This document shows positions 7,918 to 16,876 of a DNA stretch of 52,715 nt, in pieces. Location of the stretch: the NCBI GenBank assembly GCA_016283935.1, contig JAEENX010000017.1, forward strand, positions 1 through 52,715, given 5' to 3'. A program made the translations under genes and the position numbers. Below the pieces are notes generated by a model, which ran no database searches, was not told the origin of the DNA, and saw only the letters and a program-made list of their open reading frames with translations. Source of the DNA: Bacilli bacterium (GTDB lineage Bacteria > Bacillota_I > Bacilli_A > RF39 > UBA660). Positions within the stretch are counted from its first letter, which is position 1, and each line of letters starts with the position of its first letter.

Positions 7918-8460
7918 TTATTCCATTTGTAAATCATTTTTAAGTATTGAATATAATTGTTGTTTTTGATTTCCTCTAAATTCAACATTTTCTTTTGGAA
8001 CATCTGGTCTTCTTATAAGTTTATACTTTAACATTTCAACTGTTCCAACTTCTTTATCTATTAATGAAATTAATAATGCTTCTTTTGTTTTAGGCATTTC
8101 ACTTGTTACTGGATACATATGAGTTCTTATCATGTCTTGTACTCTTTTAGATACATTGAAATACTTCTTAGCATTCTTTGCGGCAGCTTTTGGATGTACT
8201 ACTAAAGCTTTTTTAGGATCTACATTCTTTATGTCTTTATTAGTATAAAAATCATGTAATAATGCAGCTCTAGTGATTTCAACATAACTCCATCCTCTAG
8301 ATCTAGCAACCATATATGTTTTGATTGCTACACGTACAGAATGATTGTATCTACTAGTACCATGATGTTTCTCATTCTTCAATTCTTGAAAATGTTCATT
8401 TTCAAGAATATCAGATACAATGTTAAAAAATTCTTTTCTTTCAACTTTAACATCTTTCAT
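7918..8460 (-). CDS. HD-domain metal-dependent phosphohydrolase
   Basis: The 180-aa protein has the spaced metal ligands of the HD superfamily: H40 (in SRYNHSVRVA), H69-D70 (ALLHDF), H89 (VVHP), H114 (IRTHM) and D135 (LIDKE). Members cleave phosphomonoesters or phosphodiesters of nucleotides with divalent metal. The extra histidines between the HD pair and the final Asp suggest a binuclear or trinuclear site, as in YqeK-type enzymes, but the exact substrate cannot be told. The ATG at 8460 is chosen; in-frame GTG (8469) and TTG (8472) starts are alternatives, since the Shine-Dalgarno site is weak for all three. Confidence 0.82.
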   Translation of the reverse strand: MKDVKVERKEFFNIVSDILENEHFQELKNEKHHGTSRYNHSVRVAIKTYMVARSRGWSYVEITRAALLHDFYTNKDIKNVDPKKALVVHPKAAAKNAKKYFNVSKRVQDMIRTHMYPVTSEMPKTKEALLISLIDKEVGTVEMLKYKLIRRPDVPKENVEFRGNQKQQLYSILKNDLQME

Positions 8461-8532
8461 ATCTTTCACCAATTATATTTTACCATGTAAAATGTAAATT
8501 TAACGATATGAACATGTAAGTTTACATAAAAA

Positions 8533-8556
8533 GAAGTAAACCAAATAGTTTACTTC
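8533..8556 (-). terminator. Intrinsic terminator of the pilC-pilD-DUF2207 operon
   Basis: Arms GAAGTAAAC and GTTTACTTC form a nine-pair stem followed by five T residues on the minus strand. The stop codon of the DUF2207 gene (8550-8552) lies inside it. Confidence 0.88.
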
Positions 8557-10244
8557 TTCATAATATCATCTGTTGATTTTAATACATCTTGATTATGTAA
8601 TTGATTATCTATAATCTTTTCAACACTGGCATCATAATCTTTATTTCTATTTCTTTTATTTTGCATTCTTAATCTTCTAATTTGCTCTTTATATGGTGTC
8701 AATGCTGCTTCATATGCACCTTTATAAATATTTCTATATTCTTCAAATTCAACAAGCTTTTTAGCAAGTTCATTATCAGGCGATTTTCTTAGGATTTCTC
8801 TCCCTACTTGTTCGCCTACTCCAAATAATACAGCACATACTAATAAGTTTTGATATACTGTTTCATTTAAAGTTGTTTTTCTTGGAACTTGATTAAAGTT
8901 TAATAAATATTTCTTTAATCCTTGTATTTCATTTCCATAGTTAACAATTGCATCACCTAATACAGTAATGTCTTTGTTCATTCTCTTTGTTTTTGTTATA
9001 TGGTTTCTTGCTATCTCATCTGAAATAGATTCAGAAAAGCCCATATTAAACCATGTCATGAGTTTTAAATAATGAGATGAAGCGAATCTAATTAACTTAG
9101 TTCCTTCTATTGTTCCAGTGTTATTAGATGCTTCTTTCCATATATTATAGAATTCTGAATCTAAATTTCTTTTAAAGTTTCTCATATCTTTAACATGAAT
9201 ATAATACTTACCATGTTTTTTACCTAAATCAATATTACCTTCACATAACCAATTAAATAAGATTGCTCCTATTAAATCACTTCTACTCTTAATAATCTTA
9301 AAATATCCTGATATAAATCCGATTTTATAAAGATCACCATTTAATGGTACTGAATCATAATATGCTGCTTCTTCATATGTATCTATAGTAGCATTTCCTG
9401 AAGTTTCAATATTATGATATTCTTCATAATCATCTTTCTTAAAGAATACTCTATAAACAATAATAAATCCGATTATTAATACTAATACTAAAACTAGAAT
9501 AATTACAGTACTTAATTTAACTCTAGATAATATTTCTTCTAGTCTATTACGTCCAACTAATGCTTTATTATAAACATCTTGGAATCTTTCGTTTACTTGT
9601 ACTACATTTGGATATTCTATACCTGTGAAGATTGTCATTAATCTTACACTTTCTTTTTCTTCTTGATTTGAACAGAAAATGCTAATTGTTCCATCAGATA
9701 TCTCTGTTAATAATCTGGAATTACCTAATGTATAATAACCAGTATTTGTTGCTGAGAATTCAACATTTGATTTAATCTTTATAGATATTGATCCATATGT
9801 TTGAGTATCACTTGGTCCAATAAAATAAAAATCAATTCCATATACATCGGTGAACTTTTTAATCATACCTTCTACTTTATATGATAAAGTATAATCATTT
9901 TTATCACCTATAGTTGCAAACTTAAGACTCTTAGTATAACCAGAATCAGTAAATGTATATACAAATCCATCTCTAGCGTCAAAGTCTTTGTTTTCTACTT
10001 CACGATAACTAGAATTCTTTTCATCTGATACTGAATAATCACTTATTTTAACATCTTGTACATCATAAAAATCTCTTTGGAAGACATTATGTTTTTGTTT
10101 TTGAATGTTCCACTTTTCTGTTACAATAGCGTCTCCACTTTCATCAATAAATACATCTATATCAACTTTATTAACCTTTGCTGCAAAAACGATACTAGTA
10201 AATGAGAAAAAAGATAAAATTAAACAAATTAAATATCTTTTCAT
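8550..10244 (-). CDS. DUF2207 family predicted membrane protein
   Basis: The 564-aa product begins with a signal peptide (MKRYLICLILSFFSFTSIVFA), followed by an extracellular beta-rich region whose start (VDIDVFIDESGDAIVTEKW) is typical of DUF2207. A central helix (about 250-270, TVIILVLVLVLIIGFIIVYR) is followed by a long cytoplasmic part, and the C-terminus is rich in Lys/Arg. Family function is unknown. The ATG at 10244 lies two bases beyond the stop of the prepilin peptidase gene and has AGGAG upstream, so the two genes are in one transcript. That linkage suggests, but does not show, a role connected with pilus or competence machinery. Confidence 0.85.
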   Translation of the reverse strand: MKRYLICLILSFFSFTSIVFAAKVNKVDIDVFIDESGDAIVTEKWNIQKQKHNVFQRDFYDVQDVKISDYSVSDEKNSSYREVENKDFDARDGFVYTFTDSGYTKSLKFATIGDKNDYTLSYKVEGMIKKFTDVYGIDFYFIGPSDTQTYGSISIKIKSNVEFSATNTGYYTLGNSRLLTEISDGTISIFCSNQEEKESVRLMTIFTGIEYPNVVQVNERFQDVYNKALVGRNRLEEILSRVKLSTVIILVLVLVLIIGFIIVYRVFFKKDDYEEYHNIETSGNATIDTYEEAAYYDSVPLNGDLYKIGFISGYFKIIKSRSDLIGAILFNWLCEGNIDLGKKHGKYYIHVKDMRNFKRNLDSEFYNIWKEASNNTGTIEGTKLIRFASSHYLKLMTWFNMGFSESISDEIARNHITKTKRMNKDITVLGDAIVNYGNEIQGLKKYLLNFNQVPRKTTLNETVYQNLLVCAVLFGVGEQVGREILRKSPDNELAKKLVEFEEYRNIYKGAYEAALTPYKEQIRRLRMQNKRNRNKDYDASVEKIIDNQLHNQDVLKSTDDIMKK

Positions 10245-10246
10245 AT

Positions 10247-11011
10247 TTATACTCCTAACCACATATTGAATAAATGTAAGAAGAATTCTTGATATGAAAA
10301 TAATATCAAGAAACTTAATGACATGAATGGACCAAATGGAATTGTTCCATCTTTATGTCTTATGTTTGAATATATTGCATATGGAAGTGCAATAATTGAA
10401 CTCATAAATATATACATAAGTCCTAATTCTATTCCTAAAGAAAATCCAACAATAAGAGATAATTTAACATCTCCCCATCCTAATGATTCTCTTTTAAATG
10501 CTTTATCACCTACTACCTTTATAAATAGTAGTACCATAAATAATATAACACCATATAATAGACTATATAAAGTAGAATTTAAGCCTTTATCAATATATTT
10601 AATTATTAATAATATAACACCAGATGGTATCAATATTTCATCAAGTATAACCATATATTTTAAATCACTGATAATAGTAACAATAACTAAAGATGAAACT
10701 ATTATCATTTCTAATGTTTGATATGAAATACCATATCTTAAATAACTTAAAAAGAATAATAATCCTGTTACTATTTCAACAAGTATATATTCTAAAGGTA
10801 ATTTTATTTTGCATTCCTTACATCTTCCACCTTGAAATAAGTAAGAAAAAACTGGTATTAATTCATACCAGCTTAACTTGTGCTTACAATTTTCACAATG
10901 AGAACCTGGTTTAATTATTGACTCACCCTTTGATAGTCTATTAGCCATGCAATCAAAGAACGATCCGAAAAACATACCAATTATAAATAATTCGATGCCA
11001 ATAATATCCAT
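10247..11011 (-). CDS. pilD: Type IV prepilin peptidase / N-methyltransferase
   Basis: The peptidase cleaves the leader of type IV prepilins in the membrane and in many members also methylates the new N-terminus. Present are the zinc-finger cysteines C39-x2-C42 and C64-x2-C67 (GSHCENCKHKLSWYELIPV, GGRCKECK), and the aspartyl-protease residues of family A24: D116 (ISDLKYM) and D181 in GWGDVKL. About seven to eight membrane helices follow. Length (254 aa) is normal. It is 15 bases downstream of pilC and directly upstream of the DUF2207 gene. A likely substrate, the prepilin-like protein at 47639-48271, lies elsewhere in this window. In Bacilli the same enzyme is called ComC. Confidence 0.95.
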   Translation of the reverse strand: MDIIGIELFIIGMFFGSFFDCMANRLSKGESIIKPGSHCENCKHKLSWYELIPVFSYLFQGGRCKECKIKLPLEYILVEIVTGLLFFLSYLRYGISYQTLEMIIVSSLVIVTIISDLKYMVILDEILIPSGVILLIIKYIDKGLNSTLYSLLYGVILFMVLLFIKVVGDKAFKRESLGWGDVKLSLIVGFSLGIELGLMYIFMSSIIALPYAIYSNIRHKDGTIPFGPFMSLSFLILFSYQEFFLHLFNMWLGV

Positions 11012-11026
11012 GTTGATTCTCCTATA

Positions 11027-12601
11027 CTATTTTATTTGTGTGTATAAACTAAACATTGGAACAATAACAGAGATAATAATTGCTCCTACTATAACAGATA
11101 ATAAAACTATTAAAATAGGTTCTATTAAGCTCTTAGAAACATTTACTAATACTTTGTGTTGTTCTTGATAATACTCTGATACTTTTTCCATCATTTCAGC
11201 TAATTGACCTGTAGATTCACCTGTAACCATCATATAGTATGCTACTTCAGGTATTGCCCAATGATCTCTAAATGATGAAGAAATCTTATCACCACGTCCT
11301 ATACAGTTAACTGTATTAACCATTATTTGTCTATATATTTCATTGTTTGTTACTTTTCCTAAGATATCCATTGATTCAGTTATAAATACGTTATTCTTTA
11401 ATAATGAAGAGAATGTCTTAGTAAATATCATCATTTCTTTATATATTATTATTTTACCAAATACTGGTAATTTCATTGATGTTGATTGAATAAAATATCT
11501 AAATGATTTGATATTTTTATAAAGTAACATGTTTACTATTATTATTAAAGCAATACTTAATAGTATCGATAACGAATTAGATCTAAGGAAATTCGATAAG
11601 TCAATTATTACTTGTGTAGACCAATTAATATCTGCTCCTGCAGTATTATATATCTTTTGGAATTTAGGAATTAAATAAACAAGAATGAATATTATAACTC
11701 CAATTGAGAACATTAATATTACTAATGGATATATTAATGAAGATACCATTTCTTTTCTTGTAGTTTCAGTATCTTTATAATATCTAGCCATATTTTCAAG
11801 AGTACCTTCTAGATCTCCTGTAGCTTCAGCTGATCTAACCATATTAATTAATAATGATGGGAATGCATCACCTTGTTTTTCCAAACAAGTTGAAAATGAC
11901 TCACCTAATGTTAGATTATATACAATTGAGTCGAATGTTCTTTTAATATTTCTATTCTTACCCATTTGTCTACTTAAAATTCTCATTGAATCTGTTAAAG
12001 GTATACCTGCTCTTAAATAAGTAGATAATTGTTCAAGCCAGAATACTATATCATTTAAACTTATTTTACGAGAACTAAATGTTCCTGGTCCATATATTTT
12101 TTCAATTAATGGACTAGTTTCGATTTTAAATACTTTATATCCTTCATTTTCTAGGAATGTATATACTTCACTTTTTGAGAAAGCTAAGAATGTATTCTTT
12201 ACTTGCTTTCCTTCAGGATTTAATGCTGTATATCTATATGTAACAATCTTATCTGATCTGATTTCTTGATTATTATCTAATTGACTAATTAACTTTTCAC
12301 GAGATCTTACTAACGAATCTGCAACTGTTACTTCTTTATTAGCAGCAGCCATCTTAGCATTTTCAGCAGCTCTTTCTGCAGCTTGATTAGCTTTTTCAGT
12401 CTCATTCATATAAGCACCAGATAAGTCCTTATTAACTGAATTTTGAGCTAAATTGTCATATATATTAGCAGATGATGTATCCCATGCTTTTACAAAAGGT
12501 CGTGTTAATAGTTCCATGATGTAATAAACACCTAAACAAACGTAGATTGGAAAGAATAAAAAGAAATTATCTTGTTTATGATAATAATTTTCATTACTCA
12601 T
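11027..12601 (-). CDS. pilC: Type IV pilus / competence inner-membrane platform protein (T2SS F family)
   Basis: The C-terminal 400 residues hold two T2SSF repeats; the first is recognisable from SLNDIVFWLEQLSTYLRAGIPL and the second from KEMMIFTKTFSSLLKNNVFI, each followed by membrane helices. It forms the platform that couples the assembly ATPase to pilin extraction. A region with YRYTALNPEGKQVKNTFLA (about 122-165) matches the N-terminal domain. Ahead of that are about 110 unusual residues: a hydrophobic helix (13-32) and an Ala/Glu-rich helix around 65-90. At 524 aa it is longer than the usual 340-410. It starts the pilC-pilD-DUF2207 operon with a good GGGAG site and extended -10 promoter. 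No assembly ATPase gene lies in the window. Confidence 0.92.
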   Translation of the reverse strand: MSNENYYHKQDNFFLFFPIYVCLGVYYIMELLTRPFVKAWDTSSANIYDNLAQNSVNKDLSGAYMNETEKANQAAERAAENAKMAAANKEVTVADSLVRSREKLISQLDNNQEIRSDKIVTYRYTALNPEGKQVKNTFLAFSKSEVYTFLENEGYKVFKIETSPLIEKIYGPGTFSSRKISLNDIVFWLEQLSTYLRAGIPLTDSMRILSRQMGKNRNIKRTFDSIVYNLTLGESFSTCLEKQGDAFPSLLINMVRSAEATGDLEGTLENMARYYKDTETTRKEMVSSLIYPLVILMFSIGVIIFILVYLIPKFQKIYNTAGADINWSTQVIIDLSNFLRSNSLSILLSIALIIIVNMLLYKNIKSFRYFIQSTSMKLPVFGKIIIYKEMMIFTKTFSSLLKNNVFITESMDILGKVTNNEIYRQIMVNTVNCIGRGDKISSSFRDHWAIPEVAYYMMVTGESTGQLAEMMEKVSEYYQEQHKVLVNVSKSLIEPILIVLLSVIVGAIIISVIVPMFSLYTQIK

Positions 12602-12639
12602 ATTAACGCTCCCTTCTTATACTCTCCTAGTATGTCTAA

Positions 12640-12648
12640 ATTATAACA
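12640..12648 (-). promoter_or_regulatory. Extended -10 promoter of the pilC operon
   Basis: TGTTATAAT on the minus strand lies about 40 bases before the pilC start codon. No -35 match is visible. Confidence 0.6.
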
Positions 12649-12670
12649 TATTTTAAATATATAATAAATA

Positions 12671-12700
12671 AAAAAGAATTATTAAAAAATAATTCTTTTT
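12671..12700 (-). terminator. Intrinsic terminator of the 88-aa membrane protein gene
   Basis: Arms AAAAAGAATTATT and AATAATTCTTTTT pair, with extra T residues on the minus strand. The hairpin overlaps the stop codon at 12699-12701. Confidence 0.85.
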
Positions 12701-12965
12701 ATAGATACGAGTTCATATAAATTTTAACTACCATGAACACACTTATAATAATTAAATTTAAAATAAAGCTATATAGATTAATGCTTTTATTATACTTATT
12801 CGTTCTTAAATAATATATATTTAAATATAACGATATAGCACTTGATATTAATGTTAATAAAAATGCTGTATCCGAATCATCTAAAGATATAAATAAAAAT
12901 AGTCCTATTATTACATTAATAAAAACTATATATAATCCTGCTTTGCTTGTCGTATTAAATTTCAT
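12699..12965 (-). CDS. Small membrane protein, unknown function
   Basis: An 88-aa protein with three hydrophobic helices (roughly 10-28, 33-52, 63-85) and short polar loops. It is not recognised. It lies between the terminator of the ribosomal superoperon and the pilC promoter and has its own terminator. The ribosome-binding site is weak (GATGAAAT). Base composition is like the neighbours. Confidence 0.65.
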   Translation of the reverse strand: MKFNTTSKAGLYIVFINVIIGLFLFISLDDSDTAFLLTLISSAISLYLNIYYLRTNKYNKSINLYSFILNLIIISVFMVVKIYMNSYL

Positions 12966-12987
12966 ATTTCATCACATTTAATATAAT

Positions 12988-13025
12988 AAAAAAAAAGACT
13001 GAATTAGTCAACTAATTCAAGTCTT
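12988..13025 (-). terminator. Terminator of the S10-spc-alpha superoperon
   Basis: A long hairpin (AGACTTGAATTAG pairing with CTAATTCAGTCT, one bulge) is followed by about ten T residues on the minus strand. The rplQ stop codon (13004-13006) lies in the stem. It closes the roughly 14-kb ribosomal transcript. Confidence 0.9.
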
Positions 13026-13345
13026 ACTTGTAAAGCATCGTCGCCTTTTCTTTCAGTTAATTTAATAATTCTAGTATAACCACCATTACGTTCTTTATAA
13101 CGTGGAGCTAATTCATTGAATACTTTATTAACTACGTTTGTATCATTATGAAGGAAAGCTAAAGCTTTTCTTCTAGCAACTAAAGATCCATCTTTACCAT
13201 AAGTAACCATTTTATCAACGAATTTTCTTACTTCTTTAGCTCTAGCTTCTGTTGTAATAACAGATTCATTCATGATTACATCTTTAGTAATTCCGGCTAA
13301 CATACTTCTTCTAATAGATGATTCTCTCGATAGTTTTCTATACAT
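13004..13345 (-). CDS. rplQ: Ribosomal protein L17
   Basis: A full-length (113 aa) L17 beginning MYRKLSRESSIRRSMLAG and ending ERKGDDALQVRLELVD. It is a large-subunit protein near the exit tunnel. It is the last gene of the alpha operon, 19 bases after rpoA, with AGGAGG before the ATG, and its stop codon is within the superoperon terminator. Confidence 0.97.
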   Translation of the reverse strand: MYRKLSRESSIRRSMLAGITKDVIMNESVITTEARAKEVRKFVDKMVTYGKDGSLVARRKALAFLHNDTNVVNKVFNELAPRYKERNGGYTRIIKLTERKGDDALQVRLELVD

Positions 13346-13364
13346 AATTTAACCTCCTTACGTA

Positions 13365-14303
13365 TTAATCGCGGAACTTTAGTCCCATTTCGTTAACTTT
13401 ATCGATAACTTCTTTTAATGATTTCTTTCCTAAGTTTCTAATCTTAGTAACTTCAGATTCTTTCTTATCAATTAAATCTTGCATTGTGTTGATATTTGCT
13501 CTCTTTAAGCAGTTGTAAGCTCTAACTGAGAATTCAATTTCTTCAATTGGAGTTTCAAGTGTCTTAGTGATTGTATCAACTTTCTTTTCAGCCATTATTC
13601 CAGTTGCATCTGAAATAGAATTTAAATCAGAAACAATCTTTAAATGTTCAATTAAGATTGCAGAAGCTAATGCCATGCATTCTTCTGGAGTAATTGAACC
13701 ATTTGTATTTACATACATGATTAATTTGTCATAATTTTCATTATGTCCAACTCTAGCGCTTTCAACTTCGAAAGCAACTTTTTCAACTGGACTATATAGT
13801 GAGTCAACTGGAATAACACCAGGAACTTCACCTTGTAATAATTTGTTTTCTTTAGAATCAACATATCCACGACCATTTTCAACAGTCATTTCCATGTCAA
13901 TTTTTCCACCTTTAACTAAGTTACAAATAACTAAATCAGGATTTACGATTTCGATATCAGCATCATGTTCAATGTCTCCAGCAGTAACTGGTCCTTCTTT
14001 AGATACTGAAAGTCTCATAACCTTTTTTTCATCTGAATTGTTTTTAACAACTAATGATTTGATGTTTAAAACAATGTTCATTACGTCTTCTCTTAAGCCT
14101 TCAATTTTTTGGAATTCATGCATAACTCCATCAATCTTAATGCTAGTAACAGCACTACCTGGCATAGAAGATAACATAACTCTTCTTAATGCATTACCGA
14201 TTGTTGTACCAAAACCTCTTTCAAGTGGTTCTAGTTCGAACTTTCCATAATTTTTGCTTTGATCGTATTCAGTAATTTTATATTCTGGTTTTTCAAAATT
14301 CAT
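13365..14303 (-). CDS. rpoA: RNA polymerase alpha subunit
   Basis: The 312-aa protein has the N-terminal assembly domain (FGTTIGNALRRVMLSSMPG, a hallmark of alpha) and the C-terminal domain with the helix-hairpin-helix region (RANINTMQDLIDKKESEVTKIRNLGKKSLKEV) that contacts promoter UP elements and activators. Two copies nucleate core RNA polymerase assembly. It lies in the conserved rpsM-rpsK-rpoA-rplQ order with GAGGA before the start. No residue loss was noticed. Confidence 0.98.
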   Translation of the reverse strand: MNFEKPEYKITEYDQSKNYGKFELEPLERGFGTTIGNALRRVMLSSMPGSAVTSIKIDGVMHEFQKIEGLREDVMNIVLNIKSLVVKNNSDEKKVMRLSVSKEGPVTAGDIEHDADIEIVNPDLVICNLVKGGKIDMEMTVENGRGYVDSKENKLLQGEVPGVIPVDSLYSPVEKVAFEVESARVGHNENYDKLIMYVNTNGSITPEECMALASAILIEHLKIVSDLNSISDATGIMAEKKVDTITKTLETPIEEIEFSVRAYNCLKRANINTMQDLIDKKESEVTKIRNLGKKSLKEVIDKVNEMGLKFRD

Positions 14304-14330
14304 CTTTCAATCCTCTTTTCCCTAACTTAA

Positions 14331-14714
14331 TTAATTTCTTGGACGTTTTGGTGGTCTACATCCATTATGTGGTACTGGTGTTTCATCATTAATAGATGTG
14401 ATTTCTAAACCAACAGCTTGTAATGATCTGATAGCAGTTTCTCTACCGCCACCTAAACCTTTAACAAATACTTCAACTTTAACAACTCCTGAATCCATTG
14501 CTTGTTTTCCAGCAGCTTCAGCAGCTAATCCTGCAGCATAAGGAGTCTTTTTCTTAGCACCCTTATATCCGATTGTTCCAGATGATGCCCATGAAATTGT
14601 ATTTCCTTCTTTATCAGTTATAGTAACTAAAGTGTTATTATAAGTTGATGAAATATGAGCTTGTGCTTCAGGAATATTCTTTTTAACTTTTCTTTTTCTT
14701 CTATTGTAAGCCAT
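14331..14714 (-). CDS. rpsK: Ribosomal protein S11
   Basis: A 127-aa S11 with the conserved [26 protein letters not shown] and [15 protein letters not shown] segments. It is a small-subunit platform protein contacting the mRNA exit region. The gene sits 17 bases after rpsM and precedes rpoA, with AGGAGG upstream. Confidence 0.98.
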   Translation of the reverse strand: MAYNRRKRKVKKNIPEAQAHISSTYNNTLVTITDKEGNTISWASSGTIGYKGAKKKTPYAAGLAAEAAGKQAMDSGVVKVEVFVKGLGGGRETAIRSLQAVGLEITSINDETPVPHNGCRPPKRPRN

Positions 14715-14731
14715 TCTAATACCCTCCTATA

Positions 14732-15106
14732 CTACTTTCCTTCTTTTTTCTTATTAGCAACTACTTTACCTTTACCCTTACGAGTACGAGCGTTTCTAGA
14801 AGTTCTTTGACCATGAACTGGTAAACCTTTTTTATGTCTACTTCCTTGGTAAGAACCAATTTCCATTTTATTTTTAATGTTCATTTGAACTTCTCTTCTA
14901 AGTTCACCTTCAACTAAGTAGTTGTCAACTTCAGCTCTTATTTTAGCTTCGTCGTCTAAAGTTAAATCTCTAACTTTTTTGTCTTTGTCGATTCCAACAG
15001 CTTCACAAATCTTTTTAGCTGTAGATTGTCCAATACCATGAATTGCAGTTAAACCAATGAATGTTGATTTATCTTTTGGTAATTCGATATTTTTAATACG
15101 TGCCAT
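14732..15106 (-). CDS. rpsM: Ribosomal protein S13
   Basis: A 124-aa S13, starting [14 protein letters not shown] and ending in the basic tail with [14 protein letters not shown] that reaches toward the P-site tRNA. It is a small-subunit head protein bridging to L5. AGGAGG lies directly before the ATG, overlapping the end of rpmJ. Confidence 0.98.
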   Translation of the reverse strand: MARIKNIELPKDKSTFIGLTAIHGIGQSTAKKICEAVGIDKDKKVRDLTLDDEAKIRAEVDNYLVEGELRREVQMNIKNKMEIGSYQGSRHKKGLPVHGQRTSRNARTRKGKGKVVANKKKEGK

Positions 15107-15117
15107 TTAACTTCCTC

Positions 15118-15231
15118 CTAACCTTGTACTTGTTTGTGTTTTGGATTTTCACAAATAACCATTACTTTACCTTTTCTTTTAATAATTTTGCATTTAGCAC
15201 AAATTTTCTTTACAGATGCTCTAACTTTCAT
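15118..15231 (-). CDS. rpmJ: Ribosomal protein L36 (zinc-binding form)
   Basis: A short 37-codon gene lies between infA and rpsM. Its product begins [15 protein letters not shown] and carries the zinc ligands C11, C14, C27 and H32, i.e. the C+ form of L36. GGAGG stands upstream of the ATG at 15231. Its TAG stop overlaps the Shine-Dalgarno site of rpsM, as usual for this operon. Confidence 0.97.
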   Translation of the reverse strand: MKVRASVKKICAKCKIIKRKGKVMVICENPKHKQVQG

Positions 15232-15247
15232 AAATAAACCTCCATAT

Positions 15248-15460
15248 TTATTTTCTATATTTTATGATCCCATGTGTTAAATCAGTTGGTGACATTTCAA
15301 CTATAACTCTATCACCTGCTAAAATACGAATCATGTTCATACGTATTTTACCAGAAACACGGGCTGTTATAATTATTTTATTGTCTAACTCAACTTTATA
15401 TATTTCATGAGTAACGTCGATTACTGTACCTTCGACTTCAATCTTTTGCTCTTTAGCCAT
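15248..15460 (-). CDS. infA: Translation initiation factor IF-1
   Basis: A 70-aa OB-fold protein with the canonical opening [15 protein letters not shown] and the core [25 protein letters not shown]. It occupies the A site of the 30S subunit during initiation. The MAKE start at 15460 is standard for the family, but its GGAGAG site is about 15 bases away; an in-frame GTG at 15475 overlaps the map stop as GTGA, so five extra N-terminal residues are possible. Confidence 0.96.
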   Translation of the reverse strand: MAKEQKIEVEGTVIDVTHEIYKVELDNKIIITARVSGKIRMNMIRILAGDRVIVEMSPTDLTHGIIKYRK

Positions 15461-15471
15461 AATTAAACTTT

Positions 15472-16224
15472 TCACTCTCCTGTTAATATTTCGTAGCCAT
15501 CTTCTGTTATTGCTACAGTATGTTCAAAGTGAGCTGCAGGACTATAATCATCAGTAACTATTGTCCAGTCATCATCTAACATAGATACTTGATAATCCCC
15601 AGCAGTAAGCATTGGTTCAACAGCAATGACCATGCCTTTTTTCAATTCGATTCCAGTGCCATATTTTCCGTAGTTTGGTACAAATGGATCTTCATGCATT
15701 TCATGACCAACTCCATGTCCACCTAACTCTCTAACAACACCTAAACCATGTTTTTCAGCATATTGTTGAATTCTAGCTGATAAGTTTCCTAATGGAACTC
15801 CAGCTTTTAATTCCTTTAGTCCGACATATAAGGACTTCTCTGTATGATACAATAGATGCTCTTTTTCTTTATTAATCTTACCTACAGGCCATGTCGTTGC
15901 TGAATCAGACATATAACCATCTAAGGTAACAACTATATCAAATGTAACAATGTCTCCTTCTTTAATAATGTGATCTTCACGGCCAATGCCATGAACAACT
16001 TCATCATTAACCGAAACACATATATTACCAGGATAACCTTCAAATCCTAAACATGTTGGTATACCACCATGTTCTCTAATGAACTTTCCAGCTTCATCAT
16101 CTAAATATTTAGTTGATATTCCAGGTTTTAGTAAATCTTTTAAATATTGATGAGTCATATAATTTAAATGACCTGATTTTTTAATCTTTTGAATTTCTTC
16201 ATCTGAATAAATATTTATCTTCAT
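15472..16224 (-). CDS. map: Methionine aminopeptidase type I
   Basis: The 250-aa enzyme removes the N-terminal Met from nascent proteins after deformylase has acted. The pita-bread fold's metal ligands can be seen: Asp in VTFDIVV, Asp in MSDSAT, His in [11 protein letters not shown], Glu in AVEPML and Glu in [25 protein letters not shown] is the conserved substrate-pocket segment. The ATG follows the adk stop codon with no gap, and its own TGA overlaps the next gene's possible GTG. The adk-map-infA order is the usual Bacilli arrangement. Confidence 0.97.
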   Translation of the reverse strand: MKINIYSDEEIQKIKKSGHLNYMTHQYLKDLLKPGISTKYLDDEAGKFIREHGGIPTCLGFEGYPGNICVSVNDEVVHGIGREDHIIKEGDIVTFDIVVTLDGYMSDSATTWPVGKINKEKEHLLYHTEKSLYVGLKELKAGVPLGNLSARIQQYAEKHGLGVVRELGGHGVGHEMHEDPFVPNYGKYGTGIELKKGMVIAVEPMLTAGDYQVSMLDDDWTIVTDDYSPAAHFEHTVAITEDGYEILTGE

Positions 16225-16875
16225 TTACTTTATTACACTTTCTATTTCATTGAATGTTTCTTCAGGTGTACCATTACAACTGATAACATCTAATATACCT
16301 TTATCCTTATAATAATCTAATAAAGGTTCAGTACTCTTAATATATGTTTCAAATCTTGTTTTAAAAGTTTCTTCATTATCATCTGATCTAGATATTAATG
16401 TTGAACCACAGTTATCACATATTCCTTCAGTTTTAGGTTTCATAGCATCAAAGAATTTATTATAACCTGCTCCACATTGTGGACAACTTATTCTTCCTAA
16501 TGCTCTTTTAAGAGCTGTATCCATATCCATATCTAATGATATACATACGTCTACTTTTTTTCCTAAACTTTCTAGTAATGTATCTAAAGTTTCAGCTTGA
16601 GCTACATTTCTTGGATAACCATCAAGAATGAAACCATTATTAACGTCATCACATTCTAGTCTTTTTCTTAGTAGTTCAGTTACAATTTCATCAGAAACTA
16701 ATGAACCACTTTCCATGATTTTCTTTAATTCTGCACCAAATTCAGAGCCTGATGCAACTTCATTTCTAAGTAAATCACCAGTAGAAATATGGGCGTACCC
16801 ATATTTCTTTACTAGTAAATCACTTTGTGTGCCCTTACCAGCGGCAGGTGCAGCAACAAATACTATATTCTTCAT
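16225..16875 (-). CDS. adk: Adenylate kinase with a modified P-loop
   Basis: The 216-aa long-form kinase interconverts ATP plus AMP and two ADP. The AMP-binding TGDLLR, the LDGYPR motif, the lid with a four-cysteine zinc site (CPQC and CDNC, about residues 130-155), and the DDNEETFKTR segment are all present. The P-loop is unusual: residues 8-16 read AAPAAGKGT where the family has GxPGxGKGT, so both structural glycines at positions 8 and 11 are Ala. The catalytic Lys14 remains. The start at 16875 gives MKNIVFVAAP; it lies two bases after the secY stop and has GGAAG upstream. I expect it to be active, because it is the only adk visible in its conserved place. Confidence 0.95.
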   Translation of the reverse strand: MKNIVFVAAPAAGKGTQSDLLVKKYGYAHISTGDLLRNEVASGSEFGAELKKIMESGSLVSDEIVTELLRKRLECDDVNNGFILDGYPRNVAQAETLDTLLESLGKKVDVCISLDMDMDTALKRALGRISCPQCGAGYNKFFDAMKPKTEGICDNCGSTLISRSDDNEETFKTRFETYIKSTEPLLDYYKDKGILDVISCNGTPEETFNEIESVIK

Positions 16876-16876
16876 A

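Noticed and set aside
8490-8530. Repeated TTTACAT/ACATGT elements upstream of the HD-domain gene
   Set aside because: Short AT-rich near-repeats with irregular spacing; no clear operator structure.
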